Assembly (NCBI GenBank): GCA_963576565.1
Contig: OY755042.1
Span: forward strand, 102,418,185-102,482,184
Source: Aspidapion aeneum
Taxonomy: Eukaryota > Arthropoda > Insecta > Coleoptera > Brentidae
DNA length: 64,000 bases
Direction: 5' to 3'
The translations under genes and the position numbers were made by a program. Under the pieces are notes generated by a model. It was not told the DNA's origin and did no database searches. It saw only the letters and a program-made list of their open reading frames with translations. This document shows, in pieces, positions 54,002-64,000 of this stretch (its first letter is position 1; each line of letters begins with the position of its first letter).

Positions 54002-55009
54002 CCCACATAGCACACAAATCACATTAACGTTAAATTAAGGTAAACAAAAATAATAAAGTTATTTTTTACTAGAAAACAACCTCATACCATGTAATATTTG
54101 TTTTGTTAAATCTACATGCTTAAAGATTACTTAAAAACAAGAAGGAATCAAGCTATAAAAATGTAATTTTGGCTGAAGTTTCTGGTGCTGTGTATATAAC
54201 GTCTTTTTTACCCTCGTTATTTTCATGTGCCAAATTCACAGTTAAAAAGTCCTCCACAACATGTTCAAAAAAGTAACCAGATTAAGACTTCTCAAACCTA
54301 CTAGTTTTCTGCGTCTTTTTTTGTCACGGTTTTTTAATAACATTTTTTTAACTTAAAAGTGACGCGAAAGGAAGTATTAAAAGTTCACTAGTTTAGGACA
54401 ACAATGCTTCAGACAATTTTAAAAGATGGCGCTCAAGGCAAGACAAAATCTCTATAGATACATTATGTTTTCTATAAAAGCTAAACAGGATTTTTCAACA
54501 TTAAACACTTTCACCATCGAAAATATAACTATATTTTCTCTGCTTTCACACAGTTTTAATGTGTCATTATCAGGTTAATAACTGATGCGTCGTGATCATC
54601 AGGGATCAGTTCATTAACTGGTTTTTGGAGTTTAGAGGCCAAAGCACTCCTGAACCGTCAGAGTGAAAAATGCCGCCAATAAGTGGTGCTGCTTCTAGCA
54701 AAATCTCAAAAATATTCGGTAGAGAAGCCATGCAAGTCGCGTTTTAAAAGTCGTGTAGAATAAGCGCGATTAATGTGATTTTGACGTTGATAATAATCTA
54801 CTTAGAATTCACTTAAAAATAACGTAAAAACATGGATGTTTTGATTTGATAATGACGTTATTACAACGCCGCTTTTAGCAAAGTTAATAAATGACCTATT
54901 AAGCTCGGTTTCACATATGAAAAAAACGTTTTTCTAGCAGCTTTTAAAATCAACGTTTTTTTTTCTCACGCGTTTTTTACGTGTTAAACACGTGATTGTG
55001 CTATGTGGG
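54002..55009. mobile_element. TIR element with CCCACATAGCACA ends, 1.0 kb
   Basis: CCCACATAGCACACAAATCAC and GTGATTGTGCTATGTGGG are inverted with one extra base. The interior is unassigned and shows no transposase. Confidence 0.65.
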
Positions 55010-55040
55010 AAAATAGATCTCATCGACATGCGAACGTGGG

Positions 55041-55136
55041 CATGATCTTCAATGCAACCCATTTAAAAAAAAGAGAAAGAGCTGCCGAGTGCTTCGGGGC
55101 GTTAAATCAAATGCTCGAGCCTGTGAACACCCTCGG
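55041..55136. repeat. Fragment of the repeat flanking foldback element 2
   Basis: 'aaatgctcgagcctgtgaac' and 'agaaagagctgccgag' match the outer arms at 61564..61625 and 63205..63260. Confidence 0.6.
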
Positions 55137-55139
55137 TCA

Positions 55140-57930
55140 GTGCTTCTTCTACCTTATTCATATAACAATACTATGCTAGTTCGAATCTAAAAAGGGTGAA
55201 GCTGTTTGAGCTAGTGAACTAAATAAAACAAAATAATCGTATAAACACAACAAAATTTTGAGTTACAGTTGAAACAAAGCGGGAAGAATTGTTGAGTGAA
55301 CCCTAACTAATGTAACTTTGATAATAAATTAAGTTTAAACGAAAATCGCTAATTAGTCTCATTGACTAGATTCTAATACGGTAAATACTGTATGTTTGAA
55401 AAAACCCAGACGTTCGGAATAACCATTCAACGGAATATCGCGTTTAGGTTAAGACATTCCTTTTTTATATTTTAATTTATAAAAAAAGCTGGGTAGCTTT
55501 TGATTGTTTTTACGTTTAATAATTTAATTTAAAGTTTCAAAAAAACTTGCTCATTTACTTTGCAAATGAAATGCAGCTCATCAGCATCAAAAATCCCAAC
55601 GAAAACAAAATCCTTTCACTAAATACGCAAGAATTTTAATAGCATCAACAAGATGTTCGTAGAATTGACATTACGTACCGATTTGTATTCAATACTACTA
55701 ATTGAATTTAATTTCAGAATTATGGAAGTTGTTACAACCAAACTAATAATGTTTTGTTTGTTTGTTCTTCTTTGTTTCTATATTGACACGATTAATTTTT
55801 AAATGATAAAAATGTGTTTTGTGGTTTTTTCTGATTACGATGTGTTTAAAATAGTGTAAAGTGGGTCTCATTCAACTTCAGAAGTATTAAAGTAAGTATT
55901 TCGTTATTTCTTAAGAGTTTCTAAATTAGAATCCTGTTGTTTTGCTTCAATATTGTAAAATAAGTTTCTTGTCTTAATTTTTCTGAGGGTTTACTTCATG
56001 TTTTTGCTTATAAACAGTTTTTTTGTACTTTCTCTGTTGTTGTAATTGATATCATTAACTGGTTAATAGAGCTTGTTTATGAAATAAGTAGTTTTGTGAT
56101 GCTTGTATTAATAGGTCCTTATAAGCTTATTATTATTATTCACTTAAATAATAAAATTAGACACAGGGTGATCCGTTATAATTTAGGCAATAGCTATCTA
56201 GGTTAATGTTGATCAACCAGTATAGTTTAAACAACTAGAGTTGTAGCATTTTTCTGAGTCGTCCAAATATAATACCAAAATTAACATAAGTCAATCTCTT
56301 GTCAATAAAGAAGGTTCATTTTTCTCTTTATCAAAACTTATCGACTTAAGGCTATTTATAGATCTAAGTCGTATTTATTTCTCATACTGAAGTATAATCA
56401 TCTCTGAGCGTTTCTTACAATAATTTTTTTTTGGATTTTTATTACCAAGCTTCTATACGTATTTATTCTTTTAAAATAGCAACCCTACTCTATAAAAAGT
56501 AGTTTTGCTAAAAGCGGTCTAGGTGGGGTTGTTTTGCTTGCCAGGAATAGTTTTATAATTTAAATACATATATCCCTGTATTCTGCAAATCGCATGCTAG
56601 CAGCCAGTTTGTTTAAAATCTCCTTGAACAGTATCATCTTAATATCTTAGTAGATTATGGGTTATTTAATACTTCCTTTAGAACTTTATTTAGTTTATTT
56701 TTACACTAAAATGTTTGAGATATGGTGATATACATCGTGAATCACTAACAAACTCTTTATCCGATAATGATAAAATTTGATTTAAAAATAAACCTTAGAC
56801 TTTAGACCAATGTACCTTTTGGAAGGGAAAAATTAGTAATGGCATGAAAATCATTGGAAATTAAGGAAAATCTATCGCAGCCAATAGGAAAATTAAATTA
56901 CGCTTGATCCGATTTATTCCGGTAAAATAAAATAAACTTTTCGTGATAGATAATGGTTTTTGGTACGGTTTTTAGCGAAACTATACCTTTTACCAAAAAA
57001 AGTTTCTTACAAAACTTATAGGTTCTAAAAACAACTTTTGTAAAAATAATTTCTTTGCATAATTTAAAATTTTCGCGAAAAATCGAATGAATCAGTTCAT
57101 TTCATTTTTAATTTTTATCTTCTTACTGTTTTTATTTTTGACAAAATTTAATTAAAACACCTTTTCTGCCGTCCGTAAAAAGAATGTATGTAGAAATTTT
57201 AAGTTTTGAGAAAAACGGGTTTAAGATTTTATACTTTTTTATTGTGTTGTAATTTTGAAATAAAAATGATGCCGTTTTTTTACCTTTTATTTTAAAATTA
57301 ATAAGACAATAAAAAACTATAAAACTTTAAACCCGCTTTTCTCAAAACGTAAAATTTCTAGTTTCCTCTTAGGGACTACAGTATTTGTGTCCTTAAAACA
57401 TTACAATTTTATTAAAATATTGATTTTTATACTTTTTAAATTTAAAAGAGTTTTTCACCCAAAAATACCCAAGTTCTGGAAGCAGTTTTTTAGTGCTATT
57501 ATTGATTTTCATCTTGCTTTCTTTTCGCATTTCCTGGAAAAAATTTTCATAGTGATGTTTTTTGTTAACACCATCTAAAAAAATACGTGACGAACAAAAT
57601 GCGCCCTGCTTCGGATGAAAATGTGACATCATTTTAGATTGAAAATCAAAATAAAATATAAAAATAAATATTTTGATTTAAAAAAATTACGTGTTGGAGA
57701 AATACAAACTTAAGTTTTTAATAATTTTTCTGAAAAAAAAATTATGGGAAATAAAAGTCTAAAACCAAAAAATCAGTTATTTCGATATTTTTTTTCAGAA
57801 ACTGTTTGGGTTACCTACCTAGTTAAAAAAATGGTTAATACAAAAATTTAGAACTTTTTTTTTTCCTATAAGTTCTGTATTAAACTATTTTGAATGGGAG
57901 TTCATTTCGCTGAAAACCGCAAGAAGCCAC
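55140..57930. other. Gene-poor AT-rich stretch
   Basis: I see no gene, RNA or clear element. There are scattered short inverted motifs, for example 'aaacccgcttttctcaaaac' at 57329 against 'gttttgagaaaaacgggttt' at 57205, about 100 bp apart. Confidence 0.5.
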
Positions 57931-57932
57931 TA

Positions 57933-58706
57933 TACAGGGTGTCCCATAACTTAGGGGCCATAGTGTAGCAGGTGATAGAGGAGGTTATTTCCGAGAAAAA
58001 AGTTTATATAACATAGGGGTCAACACACATCTGTTTTTAAGATATAGGATGTTTAAAGTGAGAGAAGTGGGAGAAAAAGGATTTTACAAAAAAAGAAAAG
58101 AAAATCTGTCACAGCCAGGTGAATACTAGCTAGTTGTGATTCAAAAATGTGGTATTGGTTTTTTTGACAAAATTACGAGTTGAGGAGATACAGGCTGTCA
58201 AAATAACCTCCAAGAATGTATAAAAAATAATAATATTAAGAAAAAAAATTTTTGCTTACCGAACCTCCAAGAATGTATAAAAAATAATAATATTAAAAAA
58301 AAATTATTGTTGACTTTATTCTTTTAAAAAATATCAATAATATTTTATTATTATGTCTCGCTAGAAAAATACAAAAAAAAACATTGCGTTTAATATGGCA
58401 TTTATAAAAGTTTATACCAAAAAAAATTATTTTTTCTAAAAAAAATTGACCGACTCATTTTTTTCAAATTAATTTTTATTTTAGTTTATTACTGTTATTC
58501 TAGAACACGACTTTACCCAATTTCATATTTTACTGCGTTTTTATAAAAAGTTATTATTAAAAAAGATAAAAAAAAATGCCAACTTTGATGCTCTGTATCT
58601 CGACAAAGAAAGAGTTTGGCCCAAGCATTATAGGAACTTTTTTAGCCGACATAAACTCCTCTATCACCTGTTGGTCTATGGCCCCTAAGTTATGTGCCAC
58701 CCTGTA
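57933..58706. mobile_element. TA-flanked MITE with TACAGGGTG ends
   Basis: TACAGGGTGTCCCATAACTT and its inverse (...AGTTATGTGCCACCCTGTA) bound 774 bp. The arms extend through 'ggggccatag' and 'caggtgatagaggag'. TA lies outside each end. Probably mariner-type; no transposase. Confidence 0.85.
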
Positions 58707-58709
58707 TAT

Positions 58710-59479
58710 CAACCCTTAAAAGTTGACCCAGCTCATTTCACCCTAATAGCTCGGATCGAGGCTAATTTATTTTTCTTGTTAGCTACAATATTTTCACGGA
58801 TTATCAAATTTTCTATTATTTCAAATTTTTTCCCGTTTTTGCCTATTTAAAAGATTTCTCCACTAGTGTATTTTGTTAAGCATTGATTTTTATTTTTCTT
58901 GTTAGCGTGTGGTAAATGTACAAAGTTGTGGGGGTTGCATTGCGTTTAGAAAATCGATTGATGCAAATTTTTGCGCTTTTTCTTCCAAACTGTTTACAAA
59001 CATGGTAAGTTTTTTTTAATACTTTTATTATTTTATTATAAAAGTCGATTTTCCTTCGCGTGATTTATACCTAAGTTTTTTAAAATTCAATTTGGTTTGT
59101 GTTAGCTTTATTATGTTTGTATTAACTTTAGCTAACTGCGCCAGCTCGAAAAGCTACATTGCCCTCAAATAGAGCTGGACTTTCTATTTAGGTTATGTAA
59201 ATAATTTATGAATGAATTCCCATTTTATATTTAAAAGACAAAATATAAATAAATTGATCTATGGCAGATCTGATACCTTTCTAGCTAGCTTATTAGCACA
59301 CTTCAAGTGGAGCCAATGCTATATATCAGCCTTGAACACAGTTGTTTGTAAATATCTCAGAAACCAAAGCTCCTACGAAGTTTTTGGTTATATCACAAAT
59401 TATGGGGCAAAATGTAGTCTACTATATTCCGAAAACTGCATATTGATTCAATGCTCCGTTAAAAGGTTTTAATTTTTTT
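58710..59479. other. Unassigned AT-rich stretch
   Basis: Nothing recognised. The 86-codon open frame at 59212..59472 has no features that I can identify. Confidence 0.45.
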
Positions 59480-59700
59480 AATTGTCAAAAAACTGTCATT
59501 AGCATTAATGGATTTTGACCAAAATTTACCTTAAAATTTTATGAAAATCGGTTCAGCGGTTTAGAAGCTATCGTGTTACGGACCCAAATACAGATACACA
59601 CACACACACTCAGACAGTCATCACGACGATATTGCTAAGATAGGTCAAAATACACACATATAACATATTTTCGGCGTTATCTGAAAAAAAATTTAAAAAA
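59480..59700 (+). repeat. Retroelement 3' tail (RTE/CR1-like) with CA repeat
   Basis: 'atgaaaatcggttcagcggt' followed by 'gaagctatcgtgttacggac' is a sequence often seen at the 3' ends of insect non-LTR elements, recalled from general experience. (CA)n lies at about 59597..59613. Confidence 0.45.
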
Positions 59701-60257
59701 AAAGGGGAATAAAATGGCAAACCTTGGGAAACAGCAAAAATTATTGAGAATTTTGGAAATTGAAAACGAAAAAACAGTAAAAAAGTGAAAGAAAAAGAAA
59801 AAGAGCGCGTCCCCTTTTCTGTCTAAATTGTCAAACTTCAAAACAATAATGACTGACATAATAACATTTTGACTTTGGTATATCATTTGTTTAGATAATT
59901 TTAACAAAATTTGTCAAAAATAAATAAATAAATAACAAACATAAAGCAGAGTAAACATTATTGATAAAAGAATAATTTGAGAATTGTATATTTGAGGTGC
60001 TTGAGAACGATTGTAAAAGAACAGTCGCGAAAAGTTGCAAAAATTGTGTTGTTTCATTAATAAGATAAGTTTTTCAAATTTTGTTAGGCAAATATTTTTT
60101 TTTATAAATCACTGGAAATTAGTGATTTTTCTAGGAAAAACGCAGTGGTTTATTAATTAAAAAATTTCCTTTATAGTGGCGTTATACCCAGATATTAATG
60201 TTTTCAACATTTTATTCCTGCTATAAGAATTTGACAAATAAGTCAAATTTGCAAATA

Positions 60258-60901
60258 CAGTGAAACCTCCTATAAGCGGACACTCATGGTTCCGTAGATT
60301 CTGTCCGCTTATTGGAGGTGTCCGCTTATGAGAGGGAACTGCGAAATTTTAATATATATTTATTACCAATTTCCGCTGCTTGAGTTTTTCCGATATTAAA
60401 TTTTTCAGCGATCAGAAGTGTTGATAGATGCTCCTTCTCCGAAACGTTAACAACTTCTATGTTTTCACGTTAACTAAGAAGTTTTTTAGTAGGCACCATT
60501 TCAAAAAGACCTATTACTACCCAATTGAACAATAAAAATAAAACAGCAGTCCCGCCCCCGTCGAATAAAATATGTTGTAAATACGATAGAGGTATTTATA
60601 GTCTCCGGATTAAGGAAAGGTAATTCCCCGGCTGCAGAGTGCGTTGTTGCCAACATACTACATAATATTTATGGTCATGTCGTGCAGCGCTCCGTCCCGA
60701 TTTCAGAGGTTCGCGTCCGGTTAAGTGAGGTTTCAGAATTTTATACCCGAAAAAAATTGTCCGCGTCCGGTTATTAGAGTGTCCGGTTATTAGAGTGAAT
60801 TTTACATGTTAAGAAATAGGGAAAAGCTTGGTTCCAAAAAATTTGTCCGTCTAAAGGGAGTGTCCGGTTAATAGAGGTGTCCGCAAGGAGAGGTTTCACT
60901 G
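60258..60901 (-). mobile_element. pogo/Tigger-like MITE (CAGTGAAACCTC ends)
   Basis: CAGTGAAACCTCC and its inverse (GGTTTCACTG) bound 644 bp with TA outside each end (60256..60257, 60902..60903). Subterminal 'gtccgcttat' and 'gtccggttattagag' repeats follow. It holds a small coding relic at 60375..60500. Confidence 0.88.
60375..60500 (-). pseudogene. pogo-type transposase N-terminal remnant
   Basis: The - strand gives MVPTKKLLS, then EVVNVSEKEHLSTLLIAEKF and NIGKTQAAEI. This is the helix-turn-helix start of Tigger/pogo transposases. A stop interrupts it and the rest of the gene is deleted. Confidence 0.65.
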
Positions 60902-60903
60902 TA

Positions 60904-61383
60904 TTCAAAAATATTTAAAAATTATATTCTAGAGTTAAATCAAGGTAGGTTTATAAAATAATATGGCGACGACGCGACGTGATTTTTTTTTAATTAAATT
61001 TTTTAAAACGCACCTTTTCACAAAAGGATTAATTCTATATTAAATCACTGATGATAACACCATAAATTCTTGTCTTTGATAAAATCCCATGTTCTAATCG
61101 CTTTGAATATTGATTTAATATAGTCTATAAATTTAATTAATTTACCAAAAATTTGTCTTTAGTATCTGAATGTTGAGATCCCGAGGATTGGCGGTGTAGT
61201 GAAAGTAGTTTGTTTACTAAAACCAAGGTAGATTTTATTTTTTACTTTTGATGTTCAGCTTTGTATGTTTGTGACATCACTAATTAATATTTTAATTCAG
61301 TCGTAGAAATAAGGTAGTTAGCCGTAGCCGCGGCTTGTGCCGCAGGCGAGGTGAAGCGGTACATTATAAACACCAGTATACAA
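60904..61383. other. Unassigned stretch
   Basis: No gene seen. 'gccgcggcttgtgccgcagg' at about 61328 is a short GC-rich inverted motif. Confidence 0.45.
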
Positions 61384-61559
61384 GTTATTCTCTTTTAAAA
61401 CTTGTTGCTTCCTGGAACTCCTAGAGCATGGGACAACAGTTGAAAGAGATCAGTAACATAATTATAGCATAAAGTTTTATTTATAATGTGGTTTTCTGTT
61501 TAAACTGATGTACCATGATCTAAGAGTTCTAGGATGCAACGAGTTAAAAAGAGAATAAC
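61384..61559. repeat. Palindromic MITE, 176 bp
   Basis: GTTATTCTCTTTTAAAACTT to the inverse ending GAGAATAAC. The arms pair over about 48 bp. Confidence 0.75.
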
Positions 61560-61670
61560 GTTGGGTGTTCACAGGCTCGAGCGTTTAATATGAGGCTTTG
61601 AACCGCTCGGCAGTTCTTCCTCTTTTTTTGAATGGCTGGCATTGCAGTACAACCGATTCAAAAAAAGGAG

Positions 61671-63203
61671 TGGGGGCCAATTCGCCGCGGCCAATTCGCC
61701 GCGGGGACAATTCGCCGCGGGGACAATTCGCCGCCGGCCGATTCGCCGCGGAGACAATTTGCCGCGAGATTTTTTGTTTTATGATATTCCCATTGGCAAT
61801 TGTTTAAACATTTTTATTTAGCTTGACTTCATATAATATATTTGTTTATTTGTTTGGTTATAATTTTTTTCAAACTTTTCCAACTAGTTATTTGCTGGTT
61901 AGTATACAATTCAACATTTTTTTTATTCAAAAATTAAATAAAAATTATGATTTCTAACTTAAACTTAAAAAAAAAAAATGGCGGTTCCAAAATGGCGGAT
62001 TTTTCATTTATGAACCGATTTGCATCAAACTCGGAACTTTGACATCTTCCAGATCAATAATTATTATTTTAAACTTAAATTTTTTCAAAATCAAAATAGC
62101 TAATCCAAAATGGCGGACTTTTCCATTTATGAACCAATATGCACCAAATTCGGAACTTTGGGGTGTTTCAGGTTGCTGATTATCATTTCTAACTTAAGCT
62201 TTAAAAAAATCAAAATGGCGGTTCCACAATGGCGCACCTTCTTATTTATAAATCGGTTTGCCAGCAGTTGAAGTACAAAATTAGTACCTACAATTACGTC
62301 AAGTTAATGTTTGACTACTTAGTTTAATTAAAAGGTTCTCCAATTTTATTTTAAATCGTAAGATGTACTAAAATCTTTTAAATAATAAGGAATTAAACCG
62401 TATTTTGAATAATTGTGTCAATATTTTAATTTTTTAAAGCTCCATGCAGATTGTTTTAAGTTTGAGTTAAAATATGTATTGGCCTTAAGCACCGTATAGT
62501 TTCAACTTTGGGGCATATCGGTTAAAACATTGAAAAGTCCGCCATTTTTTCAAAATTTAAGTTAGAAATCATAATCAGTGAAATAATAATAATGAACCTG
62601 AAAGATAAAAAAATCCGCCATTTTGAGTTACCTTAACCGCCGGGATGTTTTAAGTTTGACGCAAATCGGTTTATAAATAAGAAAGTACGCCATTTTGGAA
62701 CCGCCATTTTGATTTTTTAAAAGTTTAGGTTAGAAATAATAATAAGCGACCTGAAAGATCTCAAAGTTCCGAGTTTGATGCAAATCGGTTCATAAATGGG
62801 AAAATCTGCCATTTTGGAACTGCCATTTTGATTTTTATAAATTTAGGGTAAAAATAATAATCAGCCACCTGAAAGATCTCAAAGTTCCGAGTTTGATGCA
62901 AATCGGTTATTAAATGGGAAAATCCGCCATTTTGGATCCACTATCTTAATTTTTTTTTTATAAAAAAAAATGTTGAATTGTATACTAACCACCAAATACT
63001 TAGTTGGAAAAGTTTGAAAAAAGTTATAACCAAACTAATAAACAAATATATTATATAAAGTGAAGCTAAATAAAAATTTTCAAACAATTGCCAATGGTAA
63101 TATCATAAAACAAAAAATCTCGCGGCGAATTGTCCCTGCGGCGAATCGGCCGGCGGAGAATTGTCCCGCGGCGAATCGGCCGCGGCGAATTATCCCATCC
63201 CCC
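61671..63203. mobile_element. Foldback element 2, same family as 45306..46838
   Basis: Both ends carry decamer arrays of (A)ATTCGCCGC in inverted orientation. Inner arms include 'cttttccaactag', and the core repeats 'aaaatggcgg' with 'catcaaactcggaactttg'. About 1.53 kb, close to element 1. Its surroundings (61564..61625 and 63205..63260) are themselves inverted (caggctcgagcgttt), so it may lie in the loop of another palindrome. Target duplication not resolved. Confidence 0.88.
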
Positions 63204-63309
63204 AAACAAAGAGGAAGAGCTACCTAGAGCTCCGAAGCCTCATATCAAACGCTCGAGCCTGTAAACCACGGATTGTTAGATGATCCGTGCTGTAAACATC
63301 CTCGGTCGG

Positions 63310-64000
63310 TGCTTCTGCCAACTACTTTTATTATGTCGGTTTAGAACGTTTTTGTACGTTGCCCGACGCCTATTCTCCAACTCCTTCGATTCTGACAAAT
63401 ATCTTCTGTCAGGTTTTTTTAACTCATTGATCTTTGGATTGACTGTTGCCATTCCAGTTTAGGACGCCCTCTTTTTCTGCGCCCTATTGGTTGCCATTCT
63501 AGGACCTGCTTTGGTAGTCTTTCGTCGTTCAACTGTTGTACATGGCCGTACCAAATCAGTTGTCTTTTAGTGATGTCATCCGTTATGCTTCCCTCGATTT
63601 CCAGTCTTTCTTTTATTATCTAATTTCTTATATGATTTGTTCTAGATATTCGCATTAATCTTCTTATTGCATTAATTTCGACACTTTCCATTTTTGTTTT
63701 GTATTTTTCTGTTATGTTATATCTCTATTCCATACAACAGCGTGCTTTTCACCAATGTTTTATATATGTTAAATTTTACGTGCTTTTTTATCTCTCTGCT
63801 CCATAAAATGTTCAGACATCCAATAATCTTTTTGCTTTTACAATTCTTTTTTCCAGTTCTTTACAGTTTGTTCCTGTCTTATCAAATGTGACAGCCAAGT
63901 ATACATACTCATTACATGGACATATTGTTTGTTCATTAGACAAGTTCCAACTCACTTGTTTCGTTTCCAATACATATCTTGTCCACGTTTATTGTTAACC
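63310..64000 (-). pseudogene. LINE reverse transcriptase C-terminal region, decayed, runs off the window
   Basis: Broken - strand frames give LIWYGHVQQLNDERLPKQVL, EWQPIGRRKRGRPKLEW and, upstream, NEYVYLAVTFDKTGTNCKEL and MESVEINAIRRLMRISRTNH. This order is the end of endonuclease/RT-type non-LTR elements of insects. Several stops and frameshifts make it inactive. Upstream parts lie beyond 64000. Confidence 0.8.

Overview
The window is eukaryotic nuclear DNA from an insect. It holds spliced genes with GT-AG introns and is about 65% A+T. It also carries a dense load of insect-type transposable elements: BEL/Pao, Penelope-like, jockey-like, mariner, pogo and hAT-like. A beetle is my best guess from the UGT gene structure and the repeat mix, but that is an inference.

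Only two host genes are clear. Both encode UDP-glycosyltransferases (UGTs) and lie in tandem on the + strand. UGT-A spans 2336..27841 and has four exons that join in frame to 542 aa. UGT-B spans 39994..53052 and has four exons that join in frame to 515 aa. The three introns sit at the same places with the same phases (1, 1, 2) in both, so the genes are paralogues from a tandem duplication. Each has a signal peptide, the N-terminal catalytic-type His, the split UGT signature and a C-terminal membrane anchor. They should act in the endoplasmic reticulum, conjugating small lipophilic compounds with sugar from UDP-glucose.

Almost everything else is mobile DNA, and it has swollen the introns. Region by region: 1..2300 holds a long-TIR element with a possible trapped exon on the - strand and a Penelope fragment. 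UGT-A intron 1 holds an 8-bp-TSD element with a THAP-type (P-superfamily-like) relic nested inside it. Intron 2 holds a 4.6-kb long-TIR element carrying a dead mariner and a palindrome, then tandem repeats and a hAT MITE. Intron 3 holds hAT-like copies, a young BEL/Pao element inside an older TIR element, and a long-TIR satellite-like element. Between the genes (27.8-40 kb) lie hAT-like copies, the empty-site sister of the BEL target, and an apparently intact pogo/Tigger-like transposon inserted in a Penelope-like element. UGT-B intron 1 holds small MITEs, a tRNA-derived SINE, a mariner split by a palindromic foldback element, and twin 7-bp-TSD MITEs. From 53 kb to 64 kb there are only decayed LINE and DNA-transposon pieces and a second foldback element.

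The most notable material is structural. One foldback-type family has arms built from AATTCGCCGC decamers and inverted satellite-like monomers, with about 9-bp target duplications. A twin MITE family with 7-bp target duplications sits at the centres of palindromes. Several nested insertions have exact target duplications, two of them confirmed by empty sites elsewhere in the same window. I see no CRISPR array, no operon and no bacterial sequence.
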